DNA of 64,000 nt from Changpingibacter yushuensis (GCF_014041995.1 NZ_CP059492.1:2294001-2358000), one strand, 5' to 3'. Shown: positions 45,038 through 54,639, numbered from the stretch's first letter. The notes: generated from the sequence alone by a model not told the origin. Translations and numbers: made by a program.

Positions 45038-48000
45038 ATGATCGACAACACAACGACCAGAACCAGCCAGGTACCTGCGCGAGGAAACACTCAGGCGGCA
45101 ACCCCAGTTGACCCCATCGCGGCCACTCCTCTGCGTCCAGGTAGCATGAACTCCATCAAAATCGACGGTGGCTTCTGGGGAAAACGGCAGTCCCTCAATC
45201 GCACAGTCACTCTTCCCCACGAGGTCAAGTGGTTGGAAAAGTTCGGCACGCTGTCCAACTTCGACGCCGTCGTGGCCGGAACAGTGGCCCAATCCCGCGT
45301 TGGCAGGGAATTCGCCGATTCCGACGTCTACAAAGTGCTCGAAGCACTCGCTTGGGAATCCGGACGCGAACCGAGCGACGAGATCGAGCAGACCATCAAC
45401 GCCTTGCTTGGCAGGGTCCTTCCCGCTCTTGAACCAGATGGATACCTGAGCACCAAGTACGGTCACCCCGGTGAGGCGCCGCGATACTCGGACATGGAGT
45501 GGGGTCACGAACTTTACTGTTACGGGCACCTCATCCAGGCAGGGGTGGCACGGCTGAGAACAGGCCATACGGCATCCGATCCGCTGGCAGCACTTGCGAT
45601 CAAGGTGGCCGACCACGTGTGCGCCACGTTCGGCGAATCCGGCCTCCAGCTTGTGTGTGGCCACCCTGAGATCGAAGTGGCACTGGTCGAGCTCTACCGC
45701 GCGACTGGAGAGGAAAGGTATCTCGGTCAGGCCAACCTCTTCATCGAGCGCCGCGGCCACCACACACTCCCTGACATCGAATTCGGGCGAACCTATTTTC
45801 AAGACGAAACACCAGTTCGTGACATGCATTCCCTTGAGGGGCATGCCGTGCGCGCACTCTACTTGGCTGCCGGAGCAATCGACACCGCCATTGAGACGGG
45901 CGATTCCGAGCTGTTGCAGGCTGTCACACGCCAGTACGAATGGGCACTGGCGCGGCGCACCTACATTACCGGAGGAATGGGTTCACACCATCAGGATGAG
46001 GCCTTCGGAGATGATTTCGAGCTTCCAGCCGATCGTGCCTACTGCGAGACCTGCGCCGGGGTGGGTTCAATCATGGTCGCGTGGAGGCTACTGCTTGCCA
46101 CAGGAAACTTGGAATGGGGCGATGTGATTGAGCGGGTGCTGTACAACATTGTTGCCACGTCCCCATCGGGTGATGGCCGGTCATTCTTCTACGCAAACAC
46201 GCTCCACCAGCGCGAACCAAACCACCCGACGGATCCGGAAGAATGGAGCCCACGCGCAGCAAACGCACAACGCTCCGCATGGTTTGAAGTCTCCTGCTGC
46301 CCGCCAAATGTATCCCGGACCCTCGCACAACTCGCCAGCTACGTGGCGACGTCGTCGGACAATGGAATCCAGATAATCCAGTACATGAGTGGCAACATCC
46401 GGATGCCACTGCCCAGTGGTGGCATTGTGGCGTTGCGCGTGGAAACCGATTATCCGAATGATTCATCCATCAGGATCCACGTTGTGGATGCGCCTTCACA
46501 GCCGTGGAACCTCACGTTGCGTATCCCCCGTTGGGCCGAGAGCGCAAGCGTCGCCATTTCCCACTCGGATGGAACGTCTGAAAGCGGTTTGGCGGCTGGG
46601 CCGGCGCACGTCATCGGGAATCTGCGTACGGGTGATTCCGTGGTGCTCGACATTCCGATCACTGCACGGTTCACCTATCCCGATCCGCGCATTGACGCAG
46701 TTCGGGGCTGTGTGGCACTCGAACGTGGGCCGTTGGTGATGTGCGTTCAGTCGGTCGAACAACCTAGCGGGACGGACGTGGCACACTTGTACGTCGATCC
46801 CTCGCAGGAGGTGAGGCCTGAGAATGAGTTCCTCGTTGCTCACGGCTTGATCGCGGGAGGTCCCCCGGCCCAACGAGGCGCATATTCGCGGGAAGTTCCA
46901 CACGTGGAACTGCGGCATGCAGAGGTTGTCTTCTCGCCGTATTGGGCGTGGGCAAACAGTGGCTCCACCACAATGAGAGTCTGGGTCCCAACCACAAAGT
47001 CGTTGCAATTCCAACAATTGCAACAATTCGAACTGGCCAATCTCATTATGGTTGGTACCACAGCCATAAACGGTACCGAACACCATGATCAGAGCCCAGG
47101 AAGGCAGAGCACACCATGCCCTGCCAGCATAGAAAAGAAATGGAGAACAGCGATGGGTCAGGAGAGGCGTGGGCGTTTGACGAGCGATAACAACACAAAA
47201 CCCTCAAACCGCGTAACGCTGGAAGCAGTCGCCGCACTTGCGGGGGTCTCCATTTCCACCGCGTCGAAGGCACTTTCCGGGCGGCAGGCCGTTAGCGATG
47301 CCACGAAGACGAAAGTGCTTGCTGCAGCTTCGGAACTCGACTTTCACCCAAATCGACAAGCTCAGAGTCTGGCACTTGGACAGTCCGGCACCGTTGGAAT
47401 GATTACGCATGATCTTGAGGGGCGCTTCGCAAACCCCATCATGATGGGTGCTGAGGACGCCTTTGGTGTGGGGCGCGTCTCGGTGCTGCTGTGCAATTCT
47501 CGTGGCGACGCCATCCGCGAGCAATACCACATCAACGCTTTGCTCGGGCATCGGGTGGATGGCCTGATAGTCGTGGGCGCTCGGCCGGACCCGCGTTCTT
47601 CACTTGGCCAGCTCTCGGTTCCCGTGGTCTATGCATATGCACCTTCGGATGACCCACACGACATGTCGGTCACTGTGGACAACCGCGTCTCAGGAAGGCT
47701 CGCGGTGGAGCACCTTCTTGAATGCGGACGCCGCCGCATCGCCGTAATTTCAGGAGATTCGGGATACGGCGCCGCAGTGGATCGCGTCACGGGAGCGGCC
47801 GCAGCCTTGGCCAATGCCGGGCTCAGCATCGTAGGCGGTCAGGCCATATACGGAGCATGGACCGAAAGCTGGGGTCGGGGTGCAACCCGCGCACTCATGG
47901 AGCAACACGGCATCTCGAGGAGACCAGGATCGTCAAAGAGCTCCGACGAAGGCATCGACGCGATCATCTGCGGCTCGGACCAGATTGCCCGCGGCTGCCT

Positions 48001-48238
48001 AGACGCACTGCGGGACCTTGGAATATCGGTGCCCGACTGCGTTGCCGTTGTGGGCCACGACAACTGGGAAAGCGTTGCCGACGGGGCACGCCCGCCCCTC
48101 ACAAGCATCGACATGAATCTGGAAAACCTGGGCCGCCACGCAGCCAACCTGCTGCTGCGGGCAATTGAAGGGCACAAGAGTGAAGGCATCGAAGTACTGC
48201 CCAGCCAGCTGGTTGTGCGCGGTTCCACAGTGGCGTAG
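45038..48238 (+). CDS. GH127 beta-L-arabinofuranosidase fused in frame to a LacI-family repressor
   Basis: One open frame of 1066 residues. Residues about 36-655 are a complete GH127 enzyme like HypBA1, with E321 (acid/base position), the zinc site E337/C339 in AYCETCAG, and the nucleophile pair C420-C421 in SCCPPN. It should release L-arabinose from beta-arabinobiose in the cytoplasm. A Gln-rich, low-complexity stretch (about 660-705) leads into a full 361-residue LacI protein from M706 (ATG 47153): helix-turn-helix VTLEAVAALAGVSISTASKALSGR and an effector domain ending QLVVRGSTVA. GGAGA seven bases before ATG 47153 looks like the repressor's own ribosome site. So the parts may be two genes whose stop was lost, or a true hydrolase-repressor fusion. 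GH127 lacks a signal peptide, consistent with the cytoplasm. Confidence 0.9.
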   Translation: MIDNTTTRTSQVPARGNTQAATPVDPIAATPLRPGSMNSIKIDGGFWGKRQSLNRTVTLPHEVKWLEKFGTLSNFDAVVAGTVAQSRVGREFADSDVYKVLEALAWESGREPSDEIEQTINALLGRVLPALEPDGYLSTKYGHPGEAPRYSDMEWGHELYCYGHLIQAGVARLRTGHTASDPLAALAIKVADHVCATFGESGLQLVCGHPEIEVALVELYRATGEERYLGQANLFIERRGHHTLPDIEFGRTYFQDETPVRDMHSLEGHAVRALYLAAGAIDTAIETGDSELLQAVTRQYEWALARRTYITGGMGSHHQDEAFGDDFELPADRAYCETCAGVGSIMVAWRLLLATGNLEWGDVIERVLYNIVATSPSGDGRSFFYANTLHQREPNHPTDPEEWSPRAANAQRSAWFEVSCCPPNVSRTLAQLASYVATSSDNGIQIIQYMSGNIRMPLPSGGIVALRVETDYPNDSSIRIHVVDAPSQPWNLTLRIPRWAESASVAISHSDGTSESGLAAGPAHVIGNLRTGDSVVLDIPITARFTYPDPRIDAVRGCVALERGPLVMCVQSVEQPSGTDVAHLYVDPSQEVRPENEFLVAHGLIAGGPPAQRGAYSREVPHVELRHAEVVFSPYWAWANSGSTTMRVWVPTTKSLQFQQLQQFELANLIMVGTTAINGTEHHDQSPGRQSTPCPASIEKKWRTAMGQERRGRLTSDNNTKPSNRVTLEAVAALAGVSISTASKALSGRQAVSDATKTKVLAAASELDFHPNRQAQSLALGQSGTVGMITHDLEGRFANPIMMGAEDAFGVGRVSVLLCNSRGDAIREQYHINALLGHRVDGLIVVGARPDPRSSLGQLSVPVVYAYAPSDDPHDMSVTVDNRVSGRLAVEHLLECGRRRIAVISGDSGYGAAVDRVTGAAAALANAGLSIVGGQAIYGAWTESWGRGATRALMEQHGISRRPGSSKSSDEGIDAIICGSDQIARGCLDALRDLGISVPDCVAVVGHDNWESVADGARPPLTSIDMNLENLGRHAANLLLRAIEGHKSEGIEVLPSQLVVRGSTVA

Positions 48239-48406
48239 CCCCGCAGCCACCTCGGCAAAGCCGTTCTCCTGTTGAACATTCCGTATGAACGCTCTTATCC
48301 AATGCGATGATAGGAGACGATGAGACGAGTGGTTCGATACGAAGCCAAAGGCCTCACGGATCGTGCACATCGCCGGGGCGATGACAGCTATGAGAAGGGA
48401 AGAATA

Positions 48407-49390
48407 GTGCCGTTTTCCGACATTCCACTCGAGGATCTGCGGACCTACTGTCCGCAAGTGGCAGAGCCAGCAGGATTCGATGCGTTTTGGGAATCCACAC
48501 TCACCTCTGCATACTCATTTTCACAACATGCGACGGCAAAGCCCGTCGCCGGGCCCATAGAAGAACTGATTGTTGAGGATCTTGAATTCAGAGGCTTCGG
48601 TGGCGAACCGATTCGCGCTTGGATCATACGCCCTCATGATCGAGACCACCTTCCCGCGATCATTGAGTTTGCAGGCTATGGTCGCGGCCGTGGCGCAGCT
48701 GCGGAACACCTTCACTGGGCTTCGTGCGGATATGCACATGTGGTCATGGATACTCGTGGGCAAGGAAGCGGCTGGGGCAGCGCACCAGGCGTCACTCCGG
48801 ACAACCACGGAAGCGGTCCATCTCTGGGTGGTTTTGTAACTCGCGGGATCGACTCTCCTGAGAATTATTACTACCGTAGGGTCTTCGCAGACGCAGTAAG
48901 GCTCGTCGATGTTGTTGCCGACCTGCCATACGTAGACGAACAGCGAGTCTGTGTATCCGGAGAAAGCCAAGGTGGCGGAATCGCCATCGCAGCGGCCAGC
49001 TTGTCTGGGAGCAAAGTGGCTGCAGTGATGCCGGACGTTCCATTTCTTTGTCATTTCAGAAGGTCTGTGGAACTAGAAACTGGGATTCCTTACAACGAAG
49101 TTGCGGATTACCTGAGTATTCACCGCGGCGAAGTGGCGCAGACATTTGCGACACTCTCCTATTTCGATGCCGTGAACTTCGCGAAGCGCGCCCGGGTGCC
49201 AGCGTTGTTCTCCGTGGGACTCCGCGATGAGACAGTGCATCCTTCGACTGTGTTCACTGCCTTCAACTCATGGGCAGGATCCAACAAAGCCATTTCGGTC
49301 TATGAGTTCAACGGACACGAAGGCGGCCAGCTTTACCACTGGCTCAAGCAAGTCGAGTGGTTGAACAATCTCTGGAAAGATCGCGCCTGA
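48407..49390 (+). CDS. Acetyl xylan esterase / cephalosporin-C deacetylase family (CE7)
   Basis: A 327-residue alpha/beta-hydrolase that removes acetyl groups from short carbohydrate esters. GTG 48407 with AAGGGA upstream gives the family start VPFSDIPLEDLRTYCP; the frame is open 5' to 48320. Motifs are GQGSGWG, nucleophile elbow SGESQGG, charge-relay Asp in GLRDETVHPS and His in FNGHEGGQ. No signal peptide, so it is cytoplasmic and would deacetylate imported oligosaccharides. Its stop lies about 65 bp before IS remnants. Confidence 0.9.
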   Translation: MPFSDIPLEDLRTYCPQVAEPAGFDAFWESTLTSAYSFSQHATAKPVAGPIEELIVEDLEFRGFGGEPIRAWIIRPHDRDHLPAIIEFAGYGRGRGAAAEHLHWASCGYAHVVMDTRGQGSGWGSAPGVTPDNHGSGPSLGGFVTRGIDSPENYYYRRVFADAVRLVDVVADLPYVDEQRVCVSGESQGGGIAIAAASLSGSKVAAVMPDVPFLCHFRRSVELETGIPYNEVADYLSIHRGEVAQTFATLSYFDAVNFAKRARVPALFSVGLRDETVHPSTVFTAFNSWAGSNKAISVYEFNGHEGGQLYHWLKQVEWLNNLWKDRA

Positions 49391-49455
49391 CCATAGCCTC
49401 AACAGGAGATGTGGAGATTCAGCAAGAGCAATAGAGTGGGGCTTATAGGACGATC

Positions 49456-49483
49456 GGGGGTCAGGACTGTTTTCCGTATCTTT
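49456..49483. mobile_element. Remnant of an IS-B terminal inverted repeat
   Basis: Twenty-eight bases matching the left end of the IS-B element (60600 onward) with one difference. They run directly into the truncated IS-A copy at 49483/49484. The mismatching base equals that of IS-B's right end. Confidence 0.8.
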
Positions 49484-50038
49484 ATACATACGTTTTGAGG
49501 TCTGCCAGCCAACGATCATTCGAGAGAACACGTCGAGGATGAAAGCGACATACACCCAGCCTGTCATCGTTCGGACATAGGTTATATCTGCGACCCAAAT
49601 TCTATTGGGCCCATCAGCGCAGAATTCACGTTTGACGAGGTCGGCTGGCCGTAGTGTTTCCGGTGCTGGCCGTGTGGTGCGGGGATAGTTTCCCCGCACC
49701 ACACCACGGATGACAAGCTCGCGACATAGCCGCTCGATGGTGCACCGTGCAACGACAGTGCCCTGCCGATTCAACTCGGCATGGATCTTGCGAATCCCGT
49801 ACACCCGCATACGGGGATGAGCGTGGATGGTCATGATCTGCTCTTTCAACTCCCCATCACGCACAGCCCGCGCCGATGGCGGCCGTGAGAGGTGGGCGTA
49901 GTAGGTCGATGGGGCGATCTTGACACCGAAATCGTCCGTGAGGACGCGGCAGATCGGTTCGATTCCCCAGCGATGCTTGTGCTCGTCGATGAAACGGACG
50001 ATTAGCTCTGTGGGCGGTCGAACTCCGCCGCGAAAAAA
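49483..50038 (-). pseudogene. IS-A transposase orfB, 3'-truncated
   Basis: Integrase-type DDE transposase part of IS3-family IS-A, reached by -1 frameshift from orfA. It keeps HTH_21-type (MRVYGIRKIHAELNRQG) and the start of the DDE domain (WVADITYVRTMTGWVYVAFILDVFSRMIVGW). The frame leaves IS-A after SKRMY and continues antisense to the esterase gene end down to 49268, so the second Asp and the Glu of the triad are lost. Not functional alone. Confidence 0.85.
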
Positions 50039-50313
50039 GCCGCAGCGGACTTGAGGATGCTATTAGACCGGCGTAGTTCCCGGTTCTCTTTTTCCAACCG
50101 GCGAATCCTGGCAGTCGTGTCCTCACTACCGATAGGTAGTTCGCTCTCTTCGGCCCTGCGGACCCAGGTTCGCAGTGTCTCCTTGTGCACCCCGCACTGC
50201 TCCGCGATTCGCGTGATCGCCCCGCTACGGGTATCGGGATCCTTCCGGGCCTCCACAGCAAGCCGAGTCGCCCTTACACGCAGCTCCTCAGGATACTTCG
50301 ATGATGCTGGCAT
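50002..50313 (-). CDS. IS-A transposase orfA (copy 1)
   Basis: A 103-residue helix-turn-helix plus leucine-zipper protein (YPEELRVRATRLAVEAR; CGVHKETLRTWVRRAEE; ARIRRLEKENRELRRSNSILKSAAAFF), identical to the orfA at 63536-63847. It ends just past the T-TTT-TTC slippery site that directs ribosomes into orfB. Confidence 0.9.
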   Translation of the reverse strand: MPASSKYPEELRVRATRLAVEARKDPDTRSGAITRIAEQCGVHKETLRTWVRRAEESELPIGSEDTTARIRRLEKENRELRRSNSILKSAAAFFAAEFDRPQS

Positions 50314-50447
50314 AATTCAGTGTCCTATCCTTGATACGGGATCAACCGCTCACCCTCTATCAAACCAGAGACATTTCACTCATCATGAAAAACGGTATCA
50401 TTCGACTAGCACAGCTCGTTCCATGGCAATAAGAAACTATTGCAAAT

Positions 50448-51461
50448 CTATGCCGCAGAAATGTGTGATCCACGTACCCTGACTGTCGTTCCCAAGAGGG
50501 TCTTTCTCGCTACCTGTTGACCATCAATCCGCATAAGCAAGATGCGAACGCACTCTTGGGCCACACGACTTAGATCTTGAACTACCGTCGTAAATCCTGG
50601 AGCTACATATGCCGAAAAATCATTGTCGTCAAAACCGACAATGGCAACATCCCATGGCACTTTCAGACCACGCACCCTGAGAGCAGCCAACACCGCCACA
50701 GCCAAATTATCCGATGCAGCAAAGATCGCATCTGGGCGATTGCTCATGTCTTCAACCAAGATAGCATCGTACGCGCTCTGCGCATCCCAAGTACATTGTA
50801 TAAGCCGCGAATTGTCGCTTAGCTCTTCTTCGGCGACAAAGTCTTCCCACGCACGGCGACGCACCTGTTCATCAAACCAGTCTTGGGACCCGGCAACATG
50901 CCAGATCGACCGATGCCCAGCGTCGTAAAGCATCTTCATTAGCTGACGTGTCCCTTGATACTGGTCCTCACACACAGTCGGAATGGACGTAGTTTCTTCC
51001 GTAGTTATAAGAACCATCGGAAGCTGCGTCGCGTATGGCTGAAGTATGTTACTAAGTCCAGCCCGTGGAGCAATAACGATCAGGCCTTCGATCATCACAG
51101 ATTCAAATCTGCCCATGATCTCAGCAACTTTGCCAGCAAAAGGAAAACTTATTGTTTGTACGACAGTCACATATCCCATCCGAGACGCATGTGACTCTAT
51201 TTGGACCAGTACATTGGACGTAGCGTAACGGATTGAATCGTCAACCATAACTCCGATGATTCCCGACTTATGCGTAATCAATGCTTGAGCGAACCGATTC
51301 GGCTGGTATCCCAACTCATCAATCGCGTTTTCCACTTTGACACGTGTTGCGGCTTTAACGTTAGTTGATCCTGAGAGAACTCTCGATACAGTGGATGGCG
51401 AAACCCCCGCCAATTTTGCCACCCCAATCACACCACCAACCGCGTCCTCGCTTCTCGGCAT
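50448..51461 (-). CDS. LacI-family transcriptional regulator
   Basis: A 337-residue repressor with helix-turn-helix GVAKLAGVSPSTVSRVLSGSTNV and a sugar-binding domain (FAASDNLAVAVLAALRVRG, DVAIVGFDDNDFSAYVAPGFTTV). ATG 51461 has GAGGA five bases upstream. Last gene of a minus-strand cluster with a beta-galactosidase and an ABC transporter, which it probably controls via the palindrome at 58432-58447. A/T-richer than the first half of the window. Confidence 0.9.
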   Translation of the reverse strand: MPRSEDAVGGVIGVAKLAGVSPSTVSRVLSGSTNVKAATRVKVENAIDELGYQPNRFAQALITHKSGIIGVMVDDSIRYATSNVLVQIESHASRMGYVTVVQTISFPFAGKVAEIMGRFESVMIEGLIVIAPRAGLSNILQPYATQLPMVLITTEETTSIPTVCEDQYQGTRQLMKMLYDAGHRSIWHVAGSQDWFDEQVRRRAWEDFVAEEELSDNSRLIQCTWDAQSAYDAILVEDMSNRPDAIFAASDNLAVAVLAALRVRGLKVPWDVAIVGFDDNDFSAYVAPGFTTVVQDLSRVAQECVRILLMRIDGQQVARKTLLGTTVRVRGSHISAA

Positions 51462-51661
51462 TTTATTCCTCTTATAAGGCACCACAGTCAAACATGACGC
51501 AGTCGTTTTTGCTGTACTGTGGCGCTAGATCTATCAGTTTTGAAGGCGCTGTGTCCTTGTTGCAAAAGTAAATGAATATGTAGGTGTTGGGTGACAAAAG
51601 GCAAAAGGCATCGTGGTGGTACCTCACAACAAATCAAGCGAAGCACCACCACGCGCCATTA

Positions 51662-52444
51662 TTAACACTTCAGAAAAATCGCCGTATCATCAGAAAGCGA
51701 TTTCCTAACTACACTCTCTTTGTCATCTGCGTGTCGAAACCGCTCGAAGGCATCCCTCGTCCAGATCAATGCTGTAGCGCGCGAACTGTATGTACTCGTA
51801 AGCCAGTCCATCGCATTAGTAGCCACCGACGTCATATCACCCACGATATCTACCCTTTCTGCGTCCACTGTAGTCAACACAGAAATGTTCAAGGTCTCGT
51901 CAAACGATAACACAATGCTGGCCCACAGAGCACCTTGGTCATATATCCCAAGAAGAACAGATGTGTTTGGGGCTACCCACTTGTTAATGAGGACGATCGC
52001 CTCATTTCGACCTACTCCAAGTCGAAACTGCAAACCCATCTGGTGCTTGGCTGGGCCAGGATATGTCACCATGGTCTCCGGATATTCGTCGAGCAGTTTG
52101 TATTGCCTACTCACAAATGAATCCAGAGGTTCATCGGCCAACCATGAGTCTTGCATTCGTGAGAAGTACTCGTCAAAAGCATGGCGTTCGAATATAGCGA
52201 CGAAATCGAGCCCATCACGATTGGCTTCATACAGGGTCCGAGCCTGCGCGTTCGCATCGGAAATCAGACTTGGCGCATTGACGATTGTTTTTGCGTCTGT
52301 ACGCTCAATCTTACGGATAACGCCATTATCGTGTAGAACGATGATGCGAGTTTTTTCTTTCGAGGATTCAAGCAAAAGATCTTGGGCATGTGCCCATTGG
52401 TCCTTGTCAATATCCTCCATGAGAACATTTTGTGCTAGCAAGGC
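51662..52444 (-). CDS. Protein of unknown function in the galactosidase operon
   Basis: About 260 residues, starting at TTG 52444 (AAGGGA upstream) or ATG 52420; the gene begins 20 nt past the galactosidase stop. No signal peptide or membrane segment. The sequence is soluble and mixed alpha/beta (RIIVLHDNGVIRKIE; AIVLINKWVAPNTSVLLGIYDQGALWASIVLSFDE; ALIWTRDAFERFR). I do not recognise the family. Position between galactosidase and regulator suggests an accessory role in sugar use. The 170-bp gap downstream (51492-51661) shows nothing. Confidence 0.65.
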   Translation of the reverse strand, partial: ALLAQNVLMEDIDKDQWAHAQDLLLESSKEKTRIIVLHDNGVIRKIERTDAKTIVNAPSLISDANAQARTLYEANRDGLDFVAIFERHAFDEYFSRMQDSWLADEPLDSFVSRQYKLLDEYPETMVTYPGPAKHQMGLQFRLGVGRNEAIVLINKWVAPNTSVLLGIYDQGALWASIVLSFDETLNISVLTTVDAERVDIVGDMTSVATNAMDWLTSTYSSRATALIWTRDAFERFRHADDKESVVRKSLSDDTAIFLKC

Positions 52445-52463
52445 ATTTCCCTTTCTATTTTGA

Positions 52464-54560
52464 TCAGGCAACCGTACAATCGCAGATTTGAATAGTATAC
52501 GGATCCAACTTAAGGTCAAGTTCGCCATTTGTCACAAGAAGTGACTTGTGATCCCATGCTTCCTCGGCAGACCTTATTGTGTCTTGGATTCCAATTCGTG
52601 CGCTAACGCTCCGACTCGTTGGATTACACACGAACACAATTTTCCGATTCGGCGCGGTCTCGTTATCGTGGACAACGACGTCAAGACTCCTATCAGTGCT
52701 AAAGAACTGAGCTACTGGTACTGTCTGACCAATCAGCTCACCAACTTTCTCTGCCTGTTCGACCGAGCCGACGAGGATGACGTGTCCCTCTTCCACCTTG
52801 ATGGTCGCGGTTTCTTGGACCCGTCCCACACTCAAACCAAGTTCTTCGGCCAGGACCGTGCACTTCTCTTGATCATGGCCGAGTCCGGGCACCTTCGGGC
52901 CGATAACAATTGTCCCACCGCGCTTTACATACTGAGCAAGTGCCCTCTGAGTCTCAGCATCAAGCCAATCCTCTGTGGTTAGAACAACTGCGGCGTATGA
53001 ACTCCACCTATTAGAGTTGAGATCGGTATCTGAGATCAGGTACCCGACTCCGTTTTCCAATAGCGACTCATGGAAAGCTCCAAAGTACTCGTTCTTTTCG
53101 CGCAGCGGATAGCTGTCGAATCCGAACTTCTCATCAGCCGTTGTGAGTCGATTCGGATACTCGGAGAATCCTGACGGGGTCTCCAAGAAGTCACCCGGAA
53201 AAGAGACCAGTACCGATGATGCCTCCAAACGGTCGTATTCCCTGTTGGCGAGCAGTAAAACATCAGACCGTCGCTTCAGTTGAGAAAACTGGAGCCCTTT
53301 CAGGACTTCGTTCATCTTTGTATGCATATGTGCCATTGGCCGTACCGTGCCGTCGCGACGAATTGGGGAGAAGAGCCATTTGTCGCGTTCAACCAGCATG
53401 TAGCGCGAGAATCCTTTTATACCTTGCATCAGGGCAGCCTTCGTGACAAACTCCTCGTCCGATTCATCCCCTGGATGCAGGTACCAAGCCCAAACACCTG
53501 CAATAAACTCAGGGATGTAGGGGAATCGAGATGTGCCGACAGTATAAGACGCCACTGTCTTTATATGGTTATAGAGGTGCTTGCGGGAGTATATGTCAAA
53601 CCCCACAAAATCGAGCTTCTCTTCAAGCTTCGGCATGTTGAACGGATGTGTGAATCCTGACGCTGCCCCACCTGGACCCAGTGGATGAGGGTAATTATGA
53701 AAGAGAGCGATCTGGTCAAGACCGCGGCTCCTTAGCATGTCAGCCAACCGCGCCATCGCATCGACGAGATAGGTCTCCCGATACTCGGCCCAATCCGAAT
53801 ACCATGCTATTGCCTTACGATCCGAACGTTCAAAACGACGTGGAGGGTCGAAGTCCGTTAGGTCATCAAGTTCCTCCACGCCGTATGCCCGTTCGACACG
53901 CTCAACCGACCCATACTTGCTGAGAAGGAACTTCCTGTACATCTTTAGTGAGGCATCAGAATAGTCGCCCGAATAGGCGTTTATTCCAAAGAAGAACGCC
54001 ATTTCATTGTCGACCTGACAAGCAACAACGCCTCCTCCATTGTTAACAGCATGCCGCTCGAGGATCGGACAAATCGCGTCATACCAGAGTGCGACTTCAT
54101 CGTAGAATTCATCGACCGCATACGAGAGAGCCGGAATGGGTTTAGGAACCTGATTCAGAACAGCTCGTGCACCACTAGCATTACGAGCAATAAATCGTTG
54201 GTCCTCCAAAATTCGCTTTGGATATCCGAACCAAGTCATTTCTGAATTGATCTGCGGTCCAGGACGTACTACGATATTCAGTCCCTTAGACTCGCAAAGA
54301 GTCAAGAAAGCATCAATATCTGTGCGGGCGTCAACATTACCGAAATCAAAGACTCCACGCGAGATCTCATGGGCTTCCCATGGAATATAGATCGAGACCA
54401 TCGTGAACCCCAAGTCAACTACATTTTGGAGAATCTTCTCCCATTTGTCTCGATCGAGGCGCCAGTAGTGAACAGCGCCACCGTACATTTCCTTTTCTTC
54501 ACCGTTGACACAGAGTGCTGAATTGCTGATTTGAACGACTCTATCGTTACATATCGTCAT
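52464..54560 (-). CDS. GH35-like beta-galactosidase
   Basis: A 698-residue glycosidase. The N-terminal TIM barrel opens with YGGAVHYWRLDRDKWEKIL and FTMVSIYIPWEAHE, then VVRPGPQINSEM. The likely acid/base is E186 in CQVDNEM and the likely nucleophile E351 in FPYIPEFIAG. A glutamine-amidotransferase-like domain follows (about 500-620). No signal peptide, so it is cytoplasmic and acts on imported galactosides. The exact linkage is not readable, and a related clan GH-A family is possible. First non-transport gene behind the ABC genes. Confidence 0.85.
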   Translation of the reverse strand: MTICNDRVVQISNSALCVNGEEKEMYGGAVHYWRLDRDKWEKILQNVVDLGFTMVSIYIPWEAHEISRGVFDFGNVDARTDIDAFLTLCESKGLNIVVRPGPQINSEMTWFGYPKRILEDQRFIARNASGARAVLNQVPKPIPALSYAVDEFYDEVALWYDAICPILERHAVNNGGGVVACQVDNEMAFFFGINAYSGDYSDASLKMYRKFLLSKYGSVERVERAYGVEELDDLTDFDPPRRFERSDRKAIAWYSDWAEYRETYLVDAMARLADMLRSRGLDQIALFHNYPHPLGPGGAASGFTHPFNMPKLEEKLDFVGFDIYSRKHLYNHIKTVASYTVGTSRFPYIPEFIAGVWAWYLHPGDESDEEFVTKAALMQGIKGFSRYMLVERDKWLFSPIRRDGTVRPMAHMHTKMNEVLKGLQFSQLKRRSDVLLLANREYDRLEASSVLVSFPGDFLETPSGFSEYPNRLTTADEKFGFDSYPLREKNEYFGAFHESLLENGVGYLISDTDLNSNRWSSYAAVVLTTEDWLDAETQRALAQYVKRGGTIVIGPKVPGLGHDQEKCTVLAEELGLSVGRVQETATIKVEEGHVILVGSVEQAEKVGELIGQTVPVAQFFSTDRSLDVVVHDNETAPNRKIVFVCNPTSRSVSARIGIQDTIRSAEEAWDHKSLLVTNGELDLKLDPYTIQICDCTVA

Positions 54561-54639
54561 GAGAATCCTTTCACAGTGTAATAACTCATTTTTGAACTCG
54601 AACCTTAAATGGTCTGCATGTGTGCGAGATCAAGCACGT

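Larger units (their letters stand above)
49483..50378 (-). mobile_element. IS-A (IS3 family), copy 1, truncated
   Basis: About 896 bp, nearly identical (I noted two differences) to the orfA end and most of orfB of the complete IS-A at 62581-63912. The end carrying the orfB 3' part and inverted repeat is missing; the break lies at an IS-B end fragment. The intact terminal repeat is at 50378 (minus-strand TGAAATGTCTCTGG). High identity means recent movement. Confidence 0.88.

Noticed and set aside
45038-48238. Treating GH127 and LacI as two ordinary separate genes
   Set aside because: No stop codon exists between them in this sequence; I kept one frame and flagged the internal start at 47153 instead.
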